NCBI GenBank assembly: GCA_025618425.1
Contig: CM046835.1
Span: 19,437,374 to 19,501,373, forward strand
Reading direction: 5' to 3'
DNA from: Heliocidaris tuberculata
Taxonomy: Eukaryota > Echinodermata > Echinoidea > Camarodonta > Echinometridae
DNA: 64,000 nt
The notes under the pieces were generated by a model. The model searched no databases. It worked only from the letters and a program-made list of their open reading frames with translations, and was not told the DNA's origin. Made by a program: the position numbers and the translations under genes. Shown here piece by piece: positions 58,198 through 64,000 of this stretch (position 1 is its first letter; each line of letters starts with the position of its first letter).

Positions 58198-61100
58198 AAT
58201 AATGATAATAATAATGATAATAATAATAATATGTCTTGTTACAAATGTGGAGGGTCAGGGTAACAGGTGATATTTCAGATTGCAAGCGAGCAAAAAAAAA
58301 ATGACCCATTTCCTTCTTTTTTTTCCTTCCCTATGTTTTCCTTTTCTTTTTTTCTCTTCTTTTTTCTTTTCCTTTTTCTTTTCTTTTTTTTTTCTCTTCT
58401 GCTTTCTCTTTCTTCTTTTCTTTTCCTCTTTCCTCTTCGCTCTCCCTTTTTTCTCTCCTTTTTCTTTTGCAGACAGACGTGGCCCATTTGCCGACAGCAT
58501 TTTTAAGTTGGGGTGTGCCACCCACCCCCCCCCCCCCCCCCCCCCATGACTAACCTTATATATGTTGGGTTTTTCCCCCATTTTGTTCTACAGAAAACGT
58601 AACTTGCAAGAGCGACGGGAAATACTATCCTATAGACGCGACATGTTCATCTCGAGATCACCCGTTTCGCTGTGATGCGAAAAGAAAGCCGTGTCAGTGT
58701 GATCCCGAGTGTGTCCCATTTGAAGATTGCTGTCTGGACTTTGAAGAAGAATCTCCTAACTACAGCGCGACCTGGTTTGATGAAGGCTTTATACCTTACA
58801 CGACATGCAGTCCAGTATTGGGAGTATCTCATAAGACATCTCCTGCCGAGAACTTTTCCGTGCCATACTACTTAATCACCAAGTGCCCTGCGCATGTCGC
58901 ATCCGAAAGCATGGTACGTCAGTACTGTGAAGATGAACCCCCATTTCCTGAGGATATCTTCATCACTCCAGTAGCTATCAAAGGCATTGGTCATTTCAAG
59001 AATATTTACTGTGCAGTGTGTCACGACCTGAACTCTAAAGACAGAGATGTAGAGCCATGGAAATGGAAGTGGGAATGTAGCGATGAAATAAGCTCGTCTA
59101 ATTCAGATGAGGACGAATTAACATCTGATTTCTTGAAAAAACAAGGTAGCTGCTGGGCTTCTTTCAAGCCTCCCGATGGTGTTGCACGCACTTGTCTCAA
59201 GGTTGATGTAGCAACGTGCTCTCTGAATTATTCTTCCAACTATAGTGCTCGAGTTAAATGCCCTTCGTATCTCGCACCAGTTAAATACAACGGTCTTATC
59301 TACAAGAATTTGGAATGTATCTGTTGTAATGGGGTGGACATATATGAGCAAGAAGATGAATTGTGTGAGAGTCTGACAGTCGCAGCTTTTATACAGGGTA
59401 CGAACATGCCAAGTTTACTTGCTTATTTTCGTTTCTCATTAGAGGATGCTATTCGTACTCTGTCGTGCAACCCAGATCAAGAATACAACCAACGGACTGA
59501 AACATGCCAGGACATCGGCTGTCCCCCTTTATTTGAGTACAACGCCACAACTAAGGTTTGTGAAGAACTGGCTGTTGGTTTGAAAGTGTGCTTGATATTC
59601 AAAGCAAGATCAGATACTCAAATTGATTTGATGACATCGCCCAAAGGCGGACTAAATCTTATTTCGATAGCAAAGTCTCTGATCCTCGAGTCTCTGTATG
59701 ATCCCCATGCTTCTTTCACTGTCTCATCTAATGATGAGAAACCATCATGCCACAAATTAGAGATGTATAATGAAGACTATTGTAACGATAAAGCGATGAC
59801 AAAGGAGTGTCGCTTCTTCTTTGAAGCTGAGATTACACCTTCAACATGTTCAACACTCGAGGGAATAAACCTTACTTCGTTTTGTTCTGGACTGCTCAAT
59901 CATACTTCCTGTCAGTTTTCACCAGTGTTTGGAAACATATCTGTTACGAATCTAGTAATTAGTGTAGATCAAGACTGCGCCTTGTCTATGTCAAGCAGAA
60001 ATGCTCTACCGCTCTACTCGGTTGCAAGCTGTGATAACATGGATTCTTTCTACAATTCAAAAGGACTGGAGATTGCGTCTTCCATCGGATATATTCTCTC
60101 AATGCTCGCTCTGCTGTTCGTCATCATTACGTATTCAATTTTCCCACAACTCCGCAACGTGGTAGGAAAATCAGTCCTTGCTATGTGTGTCGCTCTCTTG
60201 ACAACATATCTGTTAATGTCTTTGGGAGAGGTTAGCAAAAATAGTAATACTTTCTGCAAGACGGTGGCGGTCGCTACGCACTTCTTCCTGTTGTCATTCT
60301 TCTTCTGGATGAATGCACTTGCCGCTAACCTAAGTCGGACCTTTGGTTCGTGTGCCAAGTTTCAAGTAAGGAACGAACGCTCGACTTTGTTTTTCAAGTA
60401 TTCCATCTACGCATGGGGCATGCCCACTATCATAGTGGGAGCTGGCCTGATTATTGATCTTGGTGGCTTCACCGACCTGCACTACGAATACGGCAGAGAG
60501 AATTTGTGCTGGTTGAATGGGGAAAATGCCATTTTATTCGGATTGGGGGTACCAATGGCTGCACTTTTACTAATGAATTTAATCATGTTCATCAACACCG
60601 TGGTGGGAATAAAATGCACGAAGATGGTGTCTGAGATGGCAAGGCAGGAAAGATCCGCTTTGACAAAAGCTAAGGAGGATGTCATCTTGTACATGAAGGT
60701 ACCACTTTTCATTTAACATCTGTTATCTTTCATTTAGAAACAACATTGTGATACGAATACAATATGCCCCCCCCCCCCCTCCTAACATGCCTGCCAGCCG
60801 TACGTGGCAGATGGTTAAACGTCCATGATTCAAGAAATTCGAGAAAATCCGTTTATGTGCTGGGGAAGGCAGGCGGTGCTCAGCCCGTCCCTGATGTTTT
60901 TCCACTATTGGTGAAATGCTTGTAGTTCTACGCCCCCCTCCCGTAGACCCCTAGGAAATTACCACGAAATATTTCGAAAAAAGGTGCAAAAGGAAAGTAT
61001 AATCTGATAATTATATGCATTAGAATTTCAAGTCTCAGTATCCCGTTATGCGATCTTTCGCTAGTTCGCTACGTTCTTTCGCAGAATAATATATATATAT

Positions 61101-61654
61101 CTCTAAAGTGAACAATTCAAAGCTAAAACGCAATTTCTCCTGGTCCCTCTCTATTTTGGAGAAGAGCGATGGCCTCATGTGCTCCCTCAACTGAAAAAAA
61201 CCTGGTTATGCATAATCCTTCTCTTCGAGTTCGAAGTATAGCTGTAATGCCCGTTGCTCCTTTTTCATTTATCATGAACCACTCCTGACAATAGGTTATA
61301 ACAGCATTCCAATGAATCTTCCTCTTTTTTTTTTTTTTGGTACTTATTTCTGTTGCTGTTTTTGTTGTTTTTTTTCTACAGCTTGCGATTGTGATGGGTC
61401 TTACATGGACCCTGGCCTTCATCAGCGATGGCGTCGATAACTTAACGCTGCGGTACGTCTTCGCTGTCGTCAACTCGCTTCAGGGTGTCTTCATTCTCAT
61501 TGCGTTTGGTGGCAGTAGCCAGATCACGAAACTCTGGAGGGAGAAAATTGGTAGGAAACCAACAAAGCCCATTTCTTCTATCCGGGCTTTCACGAAGGTT
61601 ACTAAACTTAGTTCAAGAAACAGTTCAAGAAACAGTTTAGGACGAGACAAATGA
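51308..61654 (+). CDS. 7TM receptor gene B with somatomedin B-like ectodomain (three coding exons)
   Basis: Secretin/adhesion/Methuselah-like G-protein-coupled receptor. Coding exons 51308-51401, 58594-60698 and 61382-61654 join in phases 1 and 0 to give 823 residues. All introns are GT-AG. Residues 1-24 form a signal peptide (core LFVIAVLVAL). Residues 36-80 are a somatomedin B-like Cys module ending C-x-C-x3-C-x5-CC-x-D. A long Cys-rich ectodomain follows with two FKN-x-YCAVC / YKNLECICC-like repeats. TM1 starts near residue 525; TM3 carries the conserved Cys (TFCKTV), extracellular loop 2 has CW (NLCWLNG), TM6 is VMGLTWTLAF, TM7 is LRYVFAVVNSLQGVFILIAF. No HL[ST] GPS proteolysis motif is visible before TM1, unlike classical adhesion GPCRs. 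The ATG has A at -3. An in-frame upstream TTG exists, but this ATG places the signal peptide at the N-terminus. Ligand and G protein are unknown. Confidence 0.9.
53421..54394. repeat. Inverted repeat with GTCACGTGTGTGAC motifs
   Basis: The sequence around 53606-53640 is the reverse complement of that around 54357-54394 (GGGCCATTCT then AGTCACGTGTG). Another inverse motif lies at 53421-53434. It is probably a foldback-like element; arms are short and imperfect. Confidence 0.6.
53806..54207. repeat. ~200-bp tandem duplication (two copies)
   Basis: A block containing CATCAAAAGGAACATTT, TTCCGCTTCAACTATCCTGT and GGGCAACTTGTCGCCCC occurs at about 53806-53990 and 54010-54207, with a small internal indel. 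Confidence 0.85.
54636..54940 (+). mobile_element. tRNA-Cys-like SINE, copy 2 (near full length)
   Basis: A box (TGGTCTAGTCGATAAG), Cys-type anticodon arm (TACTGCAGATCAC) and a decayed B box (GGGTTCAATT) are followed by a body with TTTGGCAAGACATTTATCTG and GGGTAATAATGTGCTTGTA. It ends in (ATT)n from about 54906. Same family as 14788-15050 (minus). Confidence 0.85.
55326..55339. promoter_or_regulatory. Consensus RFX X-box (GTTGCCATGGCAAC)
   Basis: A perfect 14-bp palindromic X-box in repeat unit 2. RFX factors bind this class of motif in ciliary and other promoters. Function here is untested, since it sits in a repeat within intron 1. Confidence 0.5.
55486..55499. promoter_or_regulatory. Consensus RFX X-box (GTTACCATGGCAAC)
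   Basis: Second intact X-box, one repeat unit (160 bp) downstream of the first. Confidence 0.5.
55879..56461. mobile_element. TTAA-flanked non-autonomous element (Kolobok/piggyBac-type target site)
   Basis: The ends AGGGAAATCCAACCTT and (reverse complement) AGGGCAATTCAACCTT are inverted repeats. TTAA lies directly outside each (55875-55878 and 56462-56465). The 583-bp interior has a second, subterminal inverted segment (GAAAGTTTGAACGAAATCGG versus its inverse near 56370) and no transposase. Confidence 0.82.
56462..56940. other. Intronic DNA with CACGTG motifs
   Basis: GTCACGTGTGTCAC at 56586 and GTCACGTGTGTGAC at 56751-56764; otherwise unassigned. Confidence 0.5.
56941..57104. mobile_element. 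Tc1/mariner-like fragment (right end)
   Basis: Homologous to 16065-16231 (AGCCAGTACTCACTGA through the terminal GCACTG then TA). The left end is missing, so the copy is truncated. Confidence 0.7.
57850..58230 (+). mobile_element. tRNA-Cys-like SINE, 5'-truncated copy 3, with expanded AAT tail
   Basis: Starts inside the SINE body (ACTTTGGCAAGACATTAATC), continues to the 3' block GGGGTAATATTATGATTGCAG, then runs into ~200 bp of AAT/GAT microsatellite grown from the tail. Confidence 0.75.
58290..58548. repeat. Pyrimidine-rich tract and C run before exon 2
   Basis: A ~170-bp CTTTT/CCTTT tract (about 58305-58475) and a C run (about 58526-58545) precede the acceptor at 58592-58593. All long frames here are compositional. 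Confidence 0.8.
58594..60698 (+). CDS. Gene B coding exon 2 (somatomedin B module to TM5)
   Basis: A 2105-bp exon covering most of the protein (residues 32 to 733). The acceptor is TTCTACAG at 58593 and the donor AAG|GTACCA at 60698/60699. Without splicing the frame would end 18 bases later at TAA 60714-60716, giving a receptor lacking TM6-TM7. The conserved last exon in the right phase supports splicing. Confidence 0.92.
60699..61381 (+). other. Intron 2 of gene B (683 bp)
   Basis: GT...AG, phase 0, interrupting the sequence between TM5 and TM6 (third intracellular loop). The 3' T-rich tract and TTTTCTACAG resemble the acceptor of gene A. Confidence 0.85.
61382..61654 (+). CDS. Gene B coding exon 3 (TM6, TM7, C-tail)
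   Basis: Encodes 90 residues then TGA. The tail is basic and Ser-rich with a small internal duplication (SSRNSSRNS). Its paralogue is the exon at 2158-2436. Confidence 0.92.
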   Translation, partial: LAIVMGLTWTLAFISDGVDNLTLRYVFAVVNSLQGVFILIAFGGSSQITKLWREKIGRKPTKPISSIRAFTKVTKLSSRNSSRNSLGRDK

Positions 61655-61813
61655 ACATTGAAGAAGAATGTAGAACTTTAAATACATACTAAAAAGTTGA
61701 AGGTTAAATTTAGAAGCCTAATGATGTCCTAAATAGCAGTCTTTCCGGATGTATTATGAAAGGATGTGCTAGGGCTGCATTTGGGTGTGCTATCAAACTC
61801 TAAGGATGAATCA

Positions 61814-61819
61814 AATAAA
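61814..61819 (+). terminator. Poly(A) signal AATAAA of gene B
   Basis: 160 bp after the stop codon, just before the hAT-like insertion at 61840. The homologous position in gene A is degenerate (AATAAC). Confidence 0.65.
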
Positions 61820-61839
61820 CATTACCTCAGCGCTTGCAC

Positions 61840-63342
61840 CAGGGGCGTAGATGGGGTCAGGTGGGGGGATGGTGTGTACAAACATCCATCCCCTAGGTTT
61901 TACCCCCCCTAAAAAAAATGGTGGAAAATATACATTTCTTTTATATGTTGTAGAATATAATTTGATATATTATATTTATTGATATAATTTGATATATTAT
62001 ATCTATTAATATTATTCATATTCTTTATTTCAATGTAGATACGCCCCTGCTATCAAGATGTACAATATTGTACATAGATATGAATTTATTAATATTTACC
62101 TACAATTCAATTCAATTACAATTGCTTCTGATTTTGCCCGATATATTTTTTACCCTACTAGAGAGAGAAAACCTTCAAATTATACAACATGGGTGTTGAT
62201 CTGGGAGGGATATGGAGGTACAATTTTTTATTTAAATGAAGTGGGGGTTGGCCAGTGTTACCATCCCCCAATATATTTTGAGGTGATTTTTTTTCAAAGC
62301 CATAACGCAGAAAAATTATTTAGAATAAAAGTACATGTAATTATTCTCGATTTAGAGGGTTCAGTCCGTAACTTTCCTCTATAATGCAATTTTACCACAC
62401 TCATGTTATTAGTAATACTAATAATTTTCAAAATTGTAATGAAAATATAGTCACAGGAATCGAATATGGTGGGAAAAGGGGGAATAAATCACCCCCAATA
62501 TTTATTGAAGATGATAACCTGTGTCACCATCACTCAACTATACATAGAAGAATGATGAAATGACAATCATAACATGTAGACCCGGTCAGAAGCACCGCTC
62601 CGGGGGTTGCATGTGGGCACACTGCCCCTACTTTTCCCTTTAACTTCAGATATAAGTACCCCCATTTTTCTTTCGGATAGGTTCCCGTTCCATATTCTTA
62701 TAAGTGCCCATTTTGATAATTACACCTCATCCCTCACCTTACCTTTGAGAAATGCTCCATTTTCAACAAGAACATTTATCCCTTTTAATCCCTTTTATCC
62801 CCTTTAATGTAACAAGTCATTTTTGCCTTTGCAATATATAGGTACTGCTTTAATTTTCCTACTTTATAAGAACATTTTTCCGTTCTTATAAATGCCCCTT
62901 TTCAGGTATGATTAGTGCCCATTTTCACGTCTGATAACTGCCTTTTCTATCTTTTCTACACATTCATTTATTTTTCTAATAAGTGTCCTTTCCCCATGAT
63001 AAGTACCACGTTTCCTTTTTTCATAACATGTGCCCCTAACCCAAAGTGACTTAGAGCCATTATTTCCAAATGCTAGCTCGCTACGCTCGCTCGTATTAAA
63101 AGTATAGCTTTTAAATAAATTTTCAATGTGAAATTTTGCAAATGAAAACCTATCAGAATTGTGTTTGCCCATTTTTATATTACAATGTAATTGCGACCTC
63201 ACAAATTTTGAATATTGTTTGCTCGCTCGCTCGCTCAATATTCAAATCATACTACAAAACTGCAAAGCATAATGCTAAAGTTGTATCTTGGACATGTAAA
63301 GAGAAAAAACCATATACATGTCTACAAACCCTCAGCCCACAC

Positions 63343-63375
<33 letters not shown>

Positions 63376-63436
63376 CTGTATATGGTCCTCGAGGGAAATC
63401 ATACCACCCACTTATGAGGACCTGTCTTCGCCAATG
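61840..63436. mobile_element. hAT-like element family X, copy 2 (8-bp duplication GCTTGCAC)
   Basis: The ends CAGGGGCGTAGATGG and (reverse complement) CATTGGCGAAGACAGG are similar. GCTTGCAC lies exactly outside both (61832-61839 and 63437-63444). It is homologous to 22403-24030 but lacks the MITE and SINE pair. The A flank at about 2610 is the corresponding unfilled site. It includes the TGCCC-type minisatellite (62630-63010) and a TA microsatellite (63345-63376). No transposase. Confidence 0.87.
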
Positions 63437-64000
63437 GCTTGCACCTTTTGAACACAGATTAAGGTTACAAAGAAATATTGAAGTTGTAAATAGCTTTGTC
63501 TTTGTTGGAGGCTTTGCACATTTCAACAGACGATGCTATGGTTTCCAATACTTATCAATTTGCTATTTGCTGGACATGTTTGAGACTAAAAACAAAAGAA
63601 AAGAACAAAAAGGAGTACACATAAAACGGAAGACACGGGAAAACGTTGAAACATCAAAGATATTAGACTCATGACTTTATTTCTTAAGTCTGATTTTTTT
63701 TTTTTTTTCAATCAGAAACCTCCTGTGAAAAGAAAATGCTGCTTACTTCGAACTCCTTCATGTTTGCGACCTCCCAAAAAGAAGAAAAGAACATAAAAGA
63801 GTACACATAAAAAGGAAGAGACTCTGGAAATTAAGCAAAACGTTGAAACATAAAAGATATCAGAATCATGATTCTTTTTCATAAGTCTGATATAATTTTT
63901 TTTTTTAAACAAAAACCTCCTGCGAAAAAAGTTCTACTTACTTCAAACTCACATAAGGCGTCTTTTGATGACGTTAGGACCACGTCAGTGACTTGTGCGG
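63437..64000. other. Downstream flank of gene B, with a local repeat
   Basis: 63440-63740 is homologous to 2612-2970 downstream of gene A. A ~180-bp part (AGAACAAAAAGGAGTACACATAAAA to AATCAGAAACCTCC) is repeated at about 63775-63925. No coding gene. Confidence 0.65.

Larger units (their letters stand above)
51402..58593 (+). other. Intron 1 of gene B (7192 bp), repeat-rich
   Basis: GT...AG boundaries. It contains inverted repeats with CACGTG-type motifs, a 200-bp tandem duplication, a ~159-bp X-box repeat, a SINE and a SINE fragment, a TTAA-flanked element, a Tc1-like fragment and an AAT microsatellite. The segment 51402-53400 shows no recognisable repeat or exon. The 91-codon frame at 57273-57548 is unassigned. 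Confidence 0.75.

Noticed and set aside
58267..58506. Poly-Phe/poly-Lys frames upstream of exon 2
   Set aside because: They come from the CTTTT-rich intronic tract before the splice acceptor.
60714..60716. Receptor ending at this stop without intron 2
   Set aside because: It would lose TM6 and TM7; a good GT donor at 60699, an acceptor at 61380-61381 and a phase-matched conserved last exon argue for splicing.
61840..62049. Small independent hAT-like MITE ending at GCGCCCCTG-like sequence near 62049
   Set aside because: No target duplication flanks this shorter interval, whereas the exact 8-bp GCTTGCAC pair encloses 61840-63436.

Overview
This is a 64-kb stretch of animal nuclear DNA: AT-rich, intron-containing, and packed with microsatellites, long G/C homopolymers, transposon remnants and inverted repeats. 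The repeat types point to an echinoderm, most likely a sea urchin: a TU-like foldback element built of ~16-bp subrepeats, many hAT-like ends of the form CAGGGGCG..., tRNA-derived SINEs with ATT tails, and a somatomedin-B-containing 7TM receptor. The species assignment is inference. There are no bacterial-type operons, CRISPR arrays or phage genes.

Host genes. Two tandem paralogues of a secretin/adhesion/Methuselah-like 7TM receptor lie on the + strand at the two ends of the window. Gene A is represented by its last coding exon (2158-2436), which encodes TM6, TM7 and the C-tail; its upstream exons lie left of the window. Gene B is complete: a signal-peptide exon (51308-51401), a 7.2-kb first intron, a 2.1-kb exon (58594-60698) carrying a somatomedin B-like module, a long Cys-rich ectodomain and TM1-TM5, a 683-bp intron, and a last exon (61382-61654). 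The spliced CDS is 2472 nt (823 aa). The 3' flanks of A and B are also homologous, so the duplication extends past the coding region.

Mobile DNA fills the ~49 kb between the receptors. (1) A full-length 5941-bp Ty3/gypsy (Mag-like) retrotransposon at 41707-47647 (- strand) has 201-bp LTRs differing at one base, a CCCCT target duplication, a tRNA-Ser-type primer site, and one gag-pol frame broken by a single in-frame stop. (2) It sits in the loop of an older foldback element (40021-48433) whose ~460-bp inverted arms are each ~30 copies of a 15-16-bp unit, flanked by an exact 8-bp duplication GTCACAGG. (3) Two copies of one ~1.6-kb non-autonomous hAT-like family (22403-24030 and 61840-63436) each have exact 8-bp target duplications; the second lies just beyond gene B's poly(A) signal and is absent from gene A. 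(4) Other hAT-like elements lie at 8165-9090, 16508-16674, 17001-17298, 32166-32909 and 34510-34677. (5) A 3.5-kb long-inverted-repeat element with TA flanks (7350-10845), a Tc1/mariner-like element (15241-16231), a TTAA-flanked element (55879-56461) and several near-palindromic elements are present. (6) Retroposed sequences include tRNA-Cys-like SINEs, a second tRNA-like SINE pair, a poly(A)-tailed retrocopy (17614-18138) and a short element with a 7SL/Alu-like head (26859-27040).

Nesting gives a relative history: foldback element, then gypsy in its loop; TA-flanked inverted-repeat element, then hAT in one arm; hAT family copy, then a 134-bp MITE and a SINE pair. The first intron of gene B contains tandem and inverted repeats carrying perfect RFX X-box and E-box-like motifs. 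Apart from the two receptors and the gypsy polyprotein I found no convincing protein-coding gene; most other open frames are low-complexity or repeat-derived.
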